From: Phytophthora hibernalis
Taxonomy: Eukaryota; Oomycota; Peronosporomycetes; Peronosporales; Peronosporaceae
Assembly (NCBI GenBank): GCA_012656075.1
Contig: JAAKBF010000028.1
Location: 186,001 to 250,000 of the forward strand
DNA: 64,000 bases
Direction: 5' to 3'
In this document: piece by piece, positions 11,743-23,543 of the stretch
How the letters are laid out: each line of letters opens with the position of its first letter
How positions within the stretch are numbered: position 1 is the stretch's first letter
Made by a program: the position numbers and the translations under genes
The notes under the pieces: generated by a model
Seen by the model: the letters and a program-made list of their open reading frames with translations, nothing else
Database searches by the model: none
Told to the model about the DNA's origin: nothing

Positions 11743-12875
11743 AGCATAAAGAGCAGAAACGATAAGCCACAAGAACAAAAATGTCATAACAACACATAAT
11801 ATTTACCGGTAGTAACATTTCGCTTGTGCAGGTCACTTATCTTCAGCAGCGTGCATACAGCAGCGTGCATGCAGCAGCGTGCAAGCAGCAGTGTGTAAGA
11901 AGCAGTGTGTAAAAGCAGTGTGAAAGTAGCGCGGGCATGCTGTCTGGCAGGTGATGCACCAGACTGCTTGTTCTTAGAACTCTATAGTCGCAAATAATAG
12001 CACAGTTAGCGTTAACGTTCATTGAGCGAGGACAGAACCTTCATCGCACCTTCACATCACGGAAGGTGTTTCGATGCAGGGCGTCGGCGGGTCGATGTTG
12101 GACGCGCTAGAGGTCCCGAGCCGTCTAAACGTTGCAAAGCATCCGGATATCACAGATCTGCAGCCTCCTCTCACATCACGTTGTGCTTACCATCACAGCG
12201 CAAGTATTGAGACATCCTTGAACCCCACTCGGCCACCACCGCAACGTTAAAGCGGAAACCTCCACCAACGTTTTCCCAACGCTGGTCTTGACTGAATGCG
12301 AAGTGTTGCTATATTAGGGGAAGAGTTGCAATTTTAGTGTTACCGTATTAGGGGAGGTGGTTGTTCATTCAGAGTGTGGTTGGCCAGGGTCTGCTGACAG
12401 CTTGCCTTTCTCTTGTGTAGGTGCTGATGTGCTGCGTAGGGTATTTGTGCTCCGATGTGTAGGTAAGTTTCGTATTTCTTAAAAGCCTTGGCAAATATCC
12501 TTCAAATATCCAAGATAGTTGGTAATAGTTATGTGGAGTACGGTACTCTACCACTTCGCCAGCGGATCTGCTCTCGACTCGAGGGGGAACTACATGCATT
12601 GTGCTTTGCATTTATTTTGGCAATACTCGATAAAAGTCTATTATATTAGACCTGCCAACTCGATTTTATCCTGATTATGTCTTTACTCCGAAGCGGAAGT
12701 GCAAACTTAAAAGGCAGGTGCTAAACGCTAAAACTCGAGCCTGGAAACACAGAACTGCAGTTCTGGGAGTGCAAAAGCGAGATCGTTGGGTGCTTTTGCA
12801 CGTGGGGCAAATCCAAACTGATTTGCACAGTCTATTTTAGAGGTCTAAAATACAAAATAAATGCAAAGGACAATA
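11743..12875. other. Non-coding stretch with clustered hairpins
   Basis: No gene recognised. At 12750-12826 three perfect short hairpins follow one another: cagaactgcagttctg; gtgcaaaagc paired with gcttttgcac; and gcaaatc paired with gatttgc. Confidence 0.45.
11844..11930 (+). repeat. Degenerate short tandem repeat
   Basis: Five to seven imperfect copies of a 12-14-bp unit (cagcagcgtgcat, then cagcagtgtgtaa variants). Confidence 0.75.
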
Positions 12876-13036
12876 CAGAGTTCCCCGGCAAAGGAAGAAT
12901 CGTAATCAAATATTTACCTAGCAAAATTAGTACAGTCGTCACAAAGCCTTGCTCTACCACGATACAAATCCGTTGCAAAATCTGTTAACCTGGAAGAACT
13001 TATTGGTTTCACCTTTCTCCCTTTGCCGGGGAACTG
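12876..13036. mobile_element. 161-bp TA-flanked MITE
   Basis: The left end (cagagttccccggcaaagga) and the complement of the right end (cagttccccggcaaaggg) match except for a two-base insertion and one late mismatch. TA lies immediately outside each end (12874-12875, 13037-13038). The termini begin with CAG, like the element at 1647-1800, but the rest differs, so it is a second Tc1/mariner-type family. Confidence 0.72.
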
Positions 13037-13873
13037 TATATGTACATGTACATTTTGTAAATGGAGGCAGCTGTGTGTTGGTGTTACATTTTGCCGATGC
13101 GCCTCAAACTGCCATAGAGAACTGAAGAGTGCGGGCGGACGGCGACGGTGACCATTTCAGCGAACGCACGCGGTGTAGCGTTGACCCGCTTACCGTTTAG
13201 TCCGCTTTGCCTCCAACTTGGAGTCCAAGCACGTCGGCTGCTACATGTACTGTACTCTCAACGGGGAAAATCGTGACATGAAGCCCGAGCGGGACGTCCT
13301 TGAATCAAGGAGCGGCAACCCACCACCCGCGGGCCGAAGGAAGGGGGCAAACAAGAACCCAGAAAACTGCCGGTGCTCACAGCGACAATGTTGCACCGTT
13401 CGAGTTTCGACCGTGGCAACGAGCAGGATTTTTGGCCACGGAACTCGTCCTCGAGTCGACTCGCACCGAAAGTCTCTCTTCCAGCAGATCGCAGTTTCCA
13501 TCGGCTAGCGCTGGTCCGGCAAGACTCGAAGCCTTGACTCGCGAGCTACATGTACGCGATATGTATAATAATAAATACATGTATTATAGTACATGATGTA
13601 CCAGTATCCGGACTGCTGCCACGTCCTGCATTGCGCCACTTGAAATCTGAATGAAAACATGTATCTTGGCCCGTCTGGACGCGTTGACAGATTATCCCGT
13701 TCTATGCCTCTCGCATCCAAATTACATCACGCAGACCAGCACCCGAAGGCGGACAGTATCACGTCCGCCCAGGGTCAAGCAGACTGCATCTCCCTTCTCG
13801 TCGCCATTCCCGAATTTGCTGTCGTTATCGACCTCCACGCTCCACTTTTCATCAGCCTCCGCTGCAGAAAAGT
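13037..13873. other. 5' flank of the mucin-like gene, rich in TACATGTA
   Basis: No gene recognised. Four exact TACATGTA palindromes lie within 541 bp (13043, 13252, 13547, 13576). Confidence 0.45.
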
Positions 13874-14787
13874 ATGAAGACGTTTCTCACGCTTGTGTTC
13901 GCCGCCGTGGCCGTGTCGGCCGCTGCTGCGCTCGAGGACCTGCCGGTGTCGGTGTGCCGCGACGCCACCTACAACTCGCCCGCATGGCGCGGCGCCATGT
14001 GCTCCGGCGTAGGTGCGTCACCTGCCGGCACCGCCTGCCCGCTCAAGGGCGACGTGGCCACCGCCGACTGCCACAACTACCTGCCGTCCTGGAACGGCAG
14101 TGTTTGCGTGGCCCCGAGGACGCCGAGTGCGCCATCGTTAACGGCGACACCTGGGGCTGCGTGCTGCCGTCGGTCGGATGCGGCACCTCCACCCCGTGCC
14201 CGGTCACCTCATTGCCGGATACCCCATGCCCGATCACCTCACTGCCGGACACTCCTTGCCCCATGACTTCGTTGCCCGACACCCCGTGCCCGGTGACTTC
14301 ATTGCCCGACACCCCATGTCCAGTTACGTCGCTGCCGGATACCCCGTGCCCGGTGACATCGCTTCCGGACACGCCATGCCCGGTCACGTCTCTCCCTGAC
14401 ACGGAGACGACACCGTGCCCCGTGATCTCTTTGCCTGACACGGCCGAGACCCCGTGCCCGGTGACTTCGCTTCCGGACACTACGATGACGCCATGCCCGG
14501 TGACCTCGCTACCGGAGACCACCGCCCCCGCCGCGACGACCCCGTGTCCAGTGACATCGCTGCCCGAGACGACGGCTCCGGCCACCACCCCTACTGCTAC
14601 GACGCCGTGCCCGGTGACGTCGCTTCCGGAGACCACCGCCCCGGCCTCGACGACCCCATGCCCTACATCGGTGACAGCGTTGCCCGAGACGACACCTGCA
14701 GCCACAACTCCGTGCCCAGTGACGTCGCTACCGGAGACCACGACGCCCGCTACGACGACGCCGTGTCCCGTCACGGCAAAGCCGTAG
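13874..14787 (+). CDS. Secreted Cys-rich protein with mucin-like TPCPVTSLP repeats (one frameshift)
   Basis: It starts at MKTFLTLVFAAVAV with a clear signal peptide (about residues 1-20). A domain of about 80 residues with eight cysteines follows, ending in WGCVLPSVGCG. About 15 repeats of TPCPVTSLPD/E then run to the stop, the later ones spaced by Thr/Ala/Pro linkers. The head and the repeats lie in different frames. The join falls in a ggcccc run near 14113-14118, where one base seems to be missing, so this may be a sequence error in an intact gene. The layout suggests an O-glycosylated surface or adhesion protein of hyphae or spores. I do not recognise the Cys-rich domain with certainty. 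Confidence 0.75.
14223..14784 (+). repeat. Coding tandem repeat (30-bp unit)
   Basis: The first copies are exact 30-bp units encoding ten residues; later copies carry Thr/Ala/Pro insertions. Phase is always kept. The repeat also leaves the opposite strand open, which is a by-product. Confidence 0.85.
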
Positions 14788-16848
14788 ACTGCGGTACCTT
14801 ATTAGGCGTCGAGCCTCCCTAACATGGTCATATTCAGCAGGCTCCGGCCTGGCACTCGATCCGCCCTCTCCAGTAATTTGAGTTGAAATACAACTTGGAT
14901 ACGCATTTTTGTATTTACCACAGAGCAGCGCGTTCCGAGCTCAAGTAGCTAATGTACGAACTCGCCGTTGAGACGTGAGGGAGATAAATTTTGCGTGTGC
15001 ATGTATGAGCATTTCATCCGCGTGCAATCGTCCATGCTTGCTGTGGTGTATCATGTGGGACATGCTTGGATCTGCTCGATGGTCCACAGAAACGGGCTCG
15101 CGCGCGTGGCGAAAACACCGTTCATAATAGCCGTTATCAGGTGATCTTGAAACGAGTCGTTGAATTGGCCGTCTTTTGAAGAGAATAATCGGAGCTTGAC
15201 TCGGTTGACGCGTCGACCCTAAAGGGGTCTCGATCCTTTAATAAAACCTCTAGCTTTTTATGCATATACCTTTGAAAAATCTTGTCTAGTAGAACGCCAG
15301 TTTTCAAATATCTTAGAAATTGGTGGACCTGTTATATAAGATCCATGTCAGATTTTTAGTCGAAATCGGTGGGTGTCCACTCTTTAATTAGATGAAGGTG
15401 TAGCCAAATGACACCTCTGTTTAGTCAGTTCAAGTTACTTTACCCTTGATATCTAATGATCGGTTGACAATGAAAACACCCAGGAGAATGTCGACCGTAG
15501 CGGCCACGGGTAACATCAAAACCCATCCACCCACTGAATGTTGCTTGAAGGAAATGGGCACTTCCCAAATCACCTCGGACCCCACCAATGGCCAAGACCG
15601 CGCAAAACCAGGCCACCAACGGGTGGCCGGTACGCCCAGGACTGGGAAGCCCTTCATCACCGGGCGGGGCCTGGTGGGCTGCGCGTTGGGCGCGGGCTTT
15701 TACCCGCGTCTACCCTATAGCTTGCAAGTGACACCTATGACCCAAGCTCGAGTCGGTTCCAGTCTGGCATGCGGGTGGCGTTAGTTCGTCGTCAAGGGCG
15801 CGGGGAAGTGATGCCCTCGACTACCGCCTCACATCAGCTCGTGGATTGACGCCCATGGATCAAGCAGACCGTGTTAACGTCGGCTGTACCTCGTACAAGC
15901 ATCGTCAAGACCTCAGGAGGCGCTACAGCGCGTTTCAAGATGACAGGAGGTGCTGACAAACACATGCAGAAGAGGGTCCTCGGACTTCGGGGTGCGAAGC
16001 GCTGGAGGAGCGCTGGGAACTGTTAGCTGGCGTACGGATGGCATGGTGCCAATCAGTACGTTAGAATCAACGCGGTCGAATGGCCAGTTGCGGGCACGAC
16101 GGGAAGAAGTGTCCCGGAGTGCGACGGACATTAGGAGTCGTTAGCGACAGTTAAATGACACCAATCTACCTCAGTTTCAAATCAAATTGAAGGAAATGGG
16201 TGAAACAAAAATTGCCAGCGATTATCAACAAAACCCAGTAGGTGATAAGTGTGGTCGATGCGGGTGTATGACCACCGCGCGCGAGTACAACCTGACAACC
16301 CCGAGCCTCGTATTCGTGTTAGGAATACGCCTCTTTGTTTGGTGTACGTAGTTTTTATCGGTGAGTGGGCATCAACATTTTTGTACGAAGACAACAAAAA
16401 TGTAAGAAACCACGAGGAGACTTGGTTACTGTAGTGTTCGGCAAACAACTACTTCACCTTAGGAGCCCATGTGTTGTTACTGGGCATTGTATTAGAATTG
16501 CGTCTCCAACGCGATAGCAGGAATACAATCCAGAGCTTCTCCGTGTAAAACGCGGCGTTAGTATAAATATTGTTCTTTTTATGGAGTTAGCGCTGCCAAA
16601 TTCGACCTCCAAGACCTGAATAGGGAATAGGTCAATATAGAATTGGCATGGAATTTAGGATCACCGTTGGCGTTGCTCTTAGCTTGTCATTCCGAGGTCG
16701 GTACAGCACGATATTTGTCGCTGCATGTATTAATATTAATAGCTGGTTGGAGCGCCAATGGCTGACTTTGTGAGCTCTTCCTGTGACCATTTTCCAAAAC
16801 GCGGCAGCAAGACCCACCACCGCCCACACGACAAAAATCAGTTTCGAG
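14788..16848. other. Non-coding stretch with retroelement-like debris
   Basis: No gene supported. 16128-16180 (acggacattaggagtcgtta ... aatgacaccaat) resembles 50245-50310, so the two may be pieces of one dispersed LTR family. 16630-16678 is a 49-bp segment also found at 29072-29120. Confidence 0.4.
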
Positions 16849-17570
16849 ATGGATCTCTGTGCCATCATCGCCACGGGCTTTAACTTACTCGCTTGCGCGA
16901 ATACCGCACTTATCAACCACGACGCCGTCGCACCTTCCGCGCAGCCGACACCCACGACGACTCTGCAGACGCTGGCTGTCGAGTTCAAGCCGCAGACCTA
17001 CTGCCAACGGATGCCACCCGTACCCAGCCACCGATGAAGACGGAAACACCAGTGGCGGTCTAAAGCCGACGGGGTGTTAGTGTTCCAGTTGCTCTGGTGC
17101 GAGCCTTGGCAGCCAGATCTACGGTCGCGCTGTCAAGTACGAAGGAGTGTACGCGTTCATGTATTCCTGCTACATGCCAAAAGACGAGACGCTACCCGGA
17201 CTCGGCCATTGCCACGACTGGGACGTCTGCTTACGTCTGCGTTATTTGGTTGAATGACATCACTCTTGACGAACCCCATATCGTGGCGCTGTCGGCATCT
17301 TACCACAGCACATATCTGACTTACTATCCTCCTGACTCTGACTACTTGGATAGTGACAGCGCCAAGATTGAGTACTCAACGAGTTGGGTGATCCTGGATC
17401 ACTCGCTCTCGACCACCTCGACGGTGGTCGAGACGCAGGAGTTGATCATGTGGGACCAGATAACGGAAGCAGCTCGGACAGCTCTGGAAGACACGGACTT
17501 TGATGACGCTAATGTCCTGTTCAAGGAAGCCAACTTCGAGACGAAACTTGCGAACGCGTACTACACGTAA
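16849..17570 (+). pseudogene. NLP (NPP1 family) pseudogene
   Basis: NLPs are secreted proteins; the cytolytic type binds sphingolipids in dicot plasma membranes. This copy begins MDLCAIIATG with a signal-like N-terminus and matches the family to its end (FETKLANAYYT). It is interrupted by a frameshift near 17005, an in-frame TAG at 17078-17080 and another frameshift near 17228. The family's GHRHDWE heptapeptide reads GHCHDWD here, so a metal-coordinating region is altered as well as the frame. It lies well away from the main cluster. Confidence 0.88.
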
Positions 17571-18135
17571 GGATTGAATTAGGTTGTGGGAGGTAGTTAC
17601 CGAAGGTAGCTACTGTTTATTTGAAGCCGACTCAGGCAACACTCGACTCATGCAACATTCAAACGACATGTATGAACGATTGAAGTTCCTTCGAATGGAG
17701 CAACGACGTTGTGGAGATCAAGACCTAAAGTTAGCATAGATATTGTATTAGTGGTTTGGGTCCTCTACATCTTTGCCCGTCCAAGCTCGCAGTAGTGTAA
17801 GGCAAAATCGACCAACTGTTGACATTTTGAGTTTTAGAAAAATCTTTTGAATTCCAATGTGATTTAGGTGTAAAGCTAACACACTAGGTCCCGTACTACA
17901 AGGATTCACTGCGAATCACTGTTGCGACAGCATGCGCGCAATGGCGAGCCATCTTGTTCACCAGACGGGTGTATCCATGCACGACATGTAATGCTCCGCT
18001 GCCTTCTCCAGCATCTGCATCCGCAGCTCGGTCTTCTGTTCATGCGGCGCGTTGAACATGTGGTAGTGGTTCATCGCCAGATAAGCCTAGATGAGGGACT
18101 TGAGGACATTAAAGCAACCTGCACAGTATAACATT
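17571..18135. other. Non-coding flank
   Basis: 3' flank of the NLP relic and the degraded 3' end of the next transposon. Nothing else recognised. Confidence 0.4.
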
Positions 18136-19080
18136 AATAAAAGTGATATCGTAATGCGTCAGCCTCCATATGTCCTTTCAATCGAATTGCACATGGGTGA
18201 GTACGGGCTGAGTCGTATCAGCTTCAGATCACTCCGACTGCGGGCAAGAGTCTCCGTCTGACTGTGGGCAGGAACATTGTCCAGTACGATGACAATTTTC
18301 TTGTCCACAACGTGCGACTGGTAGACGTCGTGCTGCTTGACGGCTTCGTAAATGGAGTCTACAACATCAGCATTTACCTCCGTCCTGATGCTCCCACGTA
18401 CTTTGGCATGGTGCACGAGCCCTATCTCAGGAGAGACCGCACACTGTAGCTGTAAATTTGCACCCTTAGAGGGTGGGAGCTTGACCACCGCGCGCTGACC
18501 GATGGGAGCGCGCCCTGCGATCGTTTTCAATACAGATTGTTATTAGACTCATCGTAATATACAATGAAAGCTCCTTCGTGCTCGTGTTTAGCAGCGCTTC
18601 ACAGAAAATCCTGCGCTTCTCGATGTTGGCCGCATTGTTGGATGTTTCGGGCTCAACTCTAACCTATTTAAAGCAGCAGGCAAACTAAGTTCAGAATTAT
18701 CAAAAGTAGCATAACTTCACATGTCAATAAACGTACCTGCTTCATCATGTAAAGCTTGTTGCACAGTTTCTTACTGATTAGGGACGTGCTGACGAGAATG
18801 TCGAAGTCGTAGTGCAGCATGTCGCGCATTTGGGCAAGCATTTACTGGCAGTTGTCCTCCAAATACTACACGTGCACTTGGTGCTCGCAGCCCGTGCCCT
18901 TCCCCTCTTCTTCAGCTCAGGTGTTCCTCGCTCGACATGTTGCGCGCCGGCTACAAGCATCCAGTCTCTGTCGTCTCGATGTGCAGCCAATACGCGATCT
19001 CGCGCTGCAAGCGTGTGTTTAGGCTCTTTTGGCATGGTGCCGACGAAGGATGTTTGCCACTGACCACCAGTTTGCTCATC
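18136..19080 (-). pseudogene. IS630-like transposase relic, second family
   Basis: The DDE_3 core is visible on the minus strand: D in VYYDES (about 18550), D in VLDNVPAH and E in MCNSIERTYG, with GRAPIGQRAVVKLPPSKGAN between the first two. The N-terminal part (MPKEPKHTLAARDRVLAA... to LISKKLCNKLYMMKQ) lies upstream in shifted frames with stops. A good GT-AG intron (18664-18736: gtacgt to aaatag) separates MMKQ from VRVEPETSNNAANIEKRR. The C-terminus after the catalytic Glu is lost. It is distinct from the transposase at 4439-5353. Confidence 0.78.
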
Positions 19081-20165
19081 ACTAAATCTACATTGGTCTA
19101 ATCCTATTTTTATGAAATAAATCTCTACTTTTTGGGTTACTTTAGCTACTTCACACCATTTTGCCAAACACTGCTGCGAACTTGGACGGGCAAAGGTGTA
19201 GTCTTGCGAGGTTTACTAAGTATGGAGAGTTATGCTTTTCAGATTTTGAGCCTGATTATAATAATAGCATTGAGCTCAAGACTTGACGAGGTGGCGAAGA
19301 ACGCGACAAATAAGCAGGCGCAAACGTAGTGTACAAACGACATGCGCATGTACGCCGTGCGTGCAGTACATCTACGGTTATTTTTCAAGTTGAATTTCAT
19401 TACATTAATCAGGGCTAGGAAAATAAAATATAAAATTGTACTGGTTTCTCAGAAAAATAAGGGTGCGTTCAGTAGCACGCAATTTACGTAGCTGCAATAC
19501 CGGCGACGGCAATAATACATATTGCAGTTATTGTTTTAAATTTTGTGGTCGTTTTTGCCCGGTGAATGTCAATTTCATATTTAAGGAAACCTTGGTTTGC
19601 CAATAATAAGTAACAAAGTCGCGCTGCGCACGAAGAAGTGCCACTGGCAAGTTGCCAGTGCTTGCTTAAAATCACAGCCTAACAAGGGCCGCTATTATAA
19701 TAGTTATTATAGAGTGTGGCATGTGGATGTGGTAGATTTCATGAGTGGAATCGACCTAAATGACCATGTCCTCGGCGCATCTCCTGCGTCTGCGAAGCAG
19801 CCGCAGAATCAGTTAGTGTAATATATGATATTCTTAGTTACACTACGGGTAGGTCAGGTAGCAAGCATCCCGGCCAAACCAATCCCGTCGCGTTAAGGCT
19901 TTCAGGGTGGCAGTTTTGCCTTTGAGGCGTACAAGTAGTCATAACACTTGACGGCTAGCTTTGAGCCTACCAGCGCGTAAATACTACAGTGGCTACCGTA
20001 ATTAGTGTGTGTGCGAAAATAATGTGTGTTGACACTCACACTATTTTGTGTGAGCAAGGAAGGGTGGCGAGACTCCCTGATTATTATATGCTGTGATATG
20101 TCTACATAGGTAAAATCGCGCGGCTTACATCAACGTCACGGGGATCTCTCGTCACAGCAACCCCC
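19081..20165. other. Non-coding stretch
   Basis: AT-rich, no gene recognised. gtgttgacactcacac near 20025-20042 also occurs near 50150 and 52880 and could be the start of a shared LTR. Confidence 0.4.
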
Positions 20166-21085
20166 TTACTTCGCTGGAATGTGGTCCCGGCTGACGTGTA
20201 CACGTTGGAGCTGTGAATTGCTGAGTGCGATTAATTTTGAGCACACGCTAATTTTACAGCAGCTCCGTGGCGCAGTCGACCTGCAGCTGGATCTGCTGCT
20301 GGTCCTGTCCGTCTTGGACAGCGACGATCTGCGGGCGATCTTTTTGCCCAGGCTTTTGCTGGCGTCCTTGATGTTGACCTCCTCAAAGTCCTCGAGACCC
20401 GTGACGAAAGTGAGGCGCTTGCGGCCCTGGCGCAAAATCTTGGAGATGGTCACCTTGCAGTTCTCCTTCCGCTTGGCAGCCTCCTCGATCTTGTTGTTGT
20501 TCTTCGTCTTGACAGTCTTGTCCACCACTTCCAGCGTGATACCCTCCGCGATATACTGCTTCACCTCCAGCAGTTCCACCACCGTGCGGTTGTACTTGGT
20601 GAGCACGAGATCGGAGCAGTGTTCAGCTTGCACTTGTTGAACACGGGGCCGTACTCGCAGTACTCGGGCGGGAACGTGTCGATGGGGGTACACCACGCTG
20701 TTAAACTTGGACTTGCCGTCATCTCCTCCTCCTCGCCCGAGTCACTAGATTCCGGTCCGTACTTCTTCGCCAGTGCGTCGAAGAGCTTGGACTCCTTGCC
20801 CTTGTAGTCGGCCAGCACCGAGGGCACGCTGTCGACCTTCTCGGGGTTGTACGTGTCGTCGAATGCCAGCAGACACTGGTGGTTGAAGTTTGACTCCGTG
20901 TCCTCCTCCTCTTCTTCTTCTTTGTTAGCGCCGTCGAACTACTCATTCTCTGTAGGTTCAGGCCCGTACTTCTTCACGAGCACCGTGAACAACTGCGCTC
21001 CAGCACACCATCGATCTCGTGCAGCTTATCGTCATTGTACTTGCGGTAGAAGCGCGTGAAGCACTCGCGGTGCGGAGACATTTGG
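20166..21085 (-). pseudogene. DENR/TMA22-like SUI1-domain protein relic
   Basis: DENR (density-regulated protein) works with MCT-1 in ribosome recycling and re-initiation. Read on minus, the order is: an acidic region with two units ending KKYGPE; then PEYCEYGPVFNKC, matching the DENR N-terminal Cys motif; then a SUI1 domain with VTISKILRQGRKRLTFVTGL and DASKSLGKKIA. At least three frame changes and an in-frame TAG (after PTENE) break it. The acidic KKYGPE units are not part of the usual short DENR and suggest a fused or lineage-specific N-terminus. Identification rests on the SUI1 block and Cys motif. Confidence 0.7.
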
Positions 21086-21299
21086 TGACGATCTCCTGCT
21101 TTGCCACTCGTTCACTGTCGGTGGAGTCTGCACTTGGAGCACGTGCTCTTGACGTGCGCGCGCACTCGCCCGTCGACAAGTTGTCGGCGCACACAAGCAG
21201 CAACGACAGCCGCAGCACCAGCAGCACAGCTTCCAGGCGTACTCCCAGGGCGACGAGGACGAGGCGCCCGCCGACTTCCGCCGCGTGCAACAGGCCAGC

Positions 21300-21790
21300 A
21301 GCTTCGACGTGGAGCAGATGCTGCACATGCGCGTGTTCTAAGACAGCCTCATGCCGGGCGGCACAACTCGAACCAGGACTCGCACATCGGCGGGCGCTGG
21401 GCAACGCGCTCATGCGCATGGACGACAGCTACCGCCGCGCGTAAAACATCAACCCGCGGCCGTCGGTGACCACCTCAGGTCCGACGCCCGACATCCTCAC
21501 GCCGCTGCTGCAGGCCGCGCGTGCGGGCGACAGCGTCCTGGTCAACGCGCTCGTAATCCAGGCCGGCACCGACATCCTGCGACGCGACCGCATGTTCGGC
21601 CAGACGACGCTGCACTTCGCCATCCGTGGCGGCCACCTGAACGTGGTGCAGGCTCTGCTCATGTCGCAGCTGCGCGGCTTCATCGTGAACGTGGTCGACA
21701 ACAGGCGCAACACGGCGCTGCACCTGGCCGCGGCCAAGTCTCGCCGCATGATCAAGCTGCTGTCGCCGGCGTCAACTTCCTTAACATACT
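21300..21790 (+). pseudogene. Ankyrin-repeat protein fragment
   Basis: LTPLLQAARAGDSVLVNALV, GQTTLHFAIRGGHLNVVQAL and NTALHLAAAKSRRMIKLL are three consecutive ankyrin repeats. Upstream, a Gln-rich stretch (RVQQASSFDVEQMLHMRVF) belongs to the same protein in other frames, with a stop near 21340. The match ends near 21770. No partner domain is visible, so function is unknown. Confidence 0.65.
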
Positions 21791-22094
21791 GCTTACGCAG
21801 TACCGTGGAATTAAACCGTTGGAGCTGTCCATCTCTCATTCTTCAGGATTCCCAGTATAATCCTCAATATATTACTGGGAGGACAGCTTTAGCTGACTGA
21901 ACAGCCTATCCATGCCGGATATATTTCGGACCACCTGCCTCACATACAAATTCAAGTCAATAAGGACAAGGCACCACGCTAGCGATCGTCGCGAATCATC
22001 ACAAATAATAGGGTTTGGGCGCTGAAAATCACGCAAACAGTCGGACGAAAGAGCCAGCTTTCGAACAAGCCCCCAGTGCTTTTTCGGATCCATT

Positions 22095-23543
22095 TTGACG
22101 CCACAACAGCTCGCAGAAGCTTCCCCAATGACCAAGGTCCCAATCGAGACGTGGGAGGCTGCTATTGCCGCTGTCGCTGGAGGTTTGAGTGAGCGCAAGG
22201 TCGCCAAGGCTTACGGCGTCTCTCGTGGGCCTCTTCACCAGCGCATCAACGGACTTGTACCGCTCGAAGCTCGCAGAGGGCCTCAGCTGGTCTACATACT
22301 GAAGGCGCTGACCGAGGCGTCGTTGAGATGGTGCGCTACCGCGCGCTGCATGGAATGTGCGTGGGGTTTGAAGATCTGTGCGGCTTGTTCCTAGTGGCGG
22401 CGGAGACGACGGGGACGCGGCCATTGACTGATGACTTCCCGAACGACAAATTCACCCAGCGGTGGCTTGCCAAACACCCTGACTTGCCAACTCACACTGA
22501 TCAGCTTTTGGATATTGACCGTGCTTCAGCTTCTACAGCAGATGTCGTCTTGCATCACTTCAACAACCTCCAGCGCGTCATGGAGAAGCTGGACCTATTG
22601 GACAAGCCCAATCGCATCTGGGACTGCGATGAGACGGGTATTTGCCATCAAGGGCGAGGCCGTGTGCGGGTTATCTGCCCAAAGGGCTACGAGCTAACGT
22701 TCAGCGCTCTGCCGACCGTGAAAACGTCAGCATTATGACGTGTGTGAATGCAGCGGGTGAAATAATGCCGCCGCTTTACATTTTCATGGGCGTGAGAAGG
22801 AAGCATCAATGGATGGATAAGGCTGAAGAATCGACGCGCTGCGCAGCGGCGATAGCTCCAACATCAACGGAAAGCTGTTTCTCTATTGGTTTAAGTGGTT
22901 CGTGAGCTTGCTGCCACCGGAGGGACCCCAGCTACTTGATAATGCTAGCATTCCGTCCGCTCCTTTGATTGAGACCTGCTGCGCTGACAATGCTAAGAAG
23001 GGTTTTAAAGATGCTGGTATATACCCGCTGTCTTTGGATGTCATGATGAAGAAGATTATCGGTAACAAACCGACCGTGCGCCGCGATGAATTACTACATC
23101 TCTCCATTATTCTGAGCCAGAAGGCTCCTCTTTCCAATTTGCTGCAAGTTACTGAGCGACAAAATCGTGTGATGCGGGAACTGGATCTGAATGTGGACGC
23201 GCTCAATGTCGTGAACCTGCTTTCGAGGACGGCGGTAGCACCACAAGCTCAAAAGCGGAAACGGGGAGACTGGGTTGACGAGAATTACTCTGGAGGTCAG
23301 CTGCTAAGCTACGAGATGATGGTTGCTGCGGCTTCAGCGAAAACAGCATCAATAGCCCAAAAGAAAGCAAACAAGGAGTCTGCTCCGAAGGAAAAACGTT
23401 CCAGGGATGCGATGAACCTGCACGACAAAGTCAGTCACCAAACAGACAGGTCGAAGAAGACACTCGAAAAGTGGAAACGGGCTGCCGTAAGACGGGAGCG
23501 AAAGGCAGAACGAGCTGCAGCACAACGTTCTAAGGCACTGTGA
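22095..23543 (+). pseudogene. pogo-type (DDE_1) transposase with internal deletion
   Basis: The N-terminal part has a helix-turn-helix (AGGLSERKVAKAYGVSRGPL) and then, after a frameshift near 22290, a CENP-B-like second DNA-binding part (TDDFPNDKFTQRWLAKHP). The first catalytic Asp lies in RIWDCDETGIC. After ITSMTCVNAAGE-like sequence at 22740-22800 the frame changes again. The text then jumps from LLPPEGPQLL straight to the C-terminal FKDAGIYPLS block, so the middle of the DDE domain, with the second and third Asp, has been deleted. The Lys/Arg-rich tail (22902-23543) is intact. Confidence 0.8.

Noticed and set aside
11844..11930. CRISPR-like array
   Set aside because: Units are contiguous, degenerate and without spacers, and the genome is eukaryotic.
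13651..13873. Upstream extension of the mucin-like gene
   Set aside because: In-frame but without signal peptide; MKTFLTLVFAAVAV at 13874 is a far better start.
14043..14774. Long open frame on minus opposite the mucin repeats
   Set aside because: It mirrors the 30-bp coding repeat; the plus strand has signal peptide and cysteines, the minus has neither.
15430..15784. Overlapping frames on both strands
   Set aside because: No recognisable motif or codon signature; probably retroelement debris.
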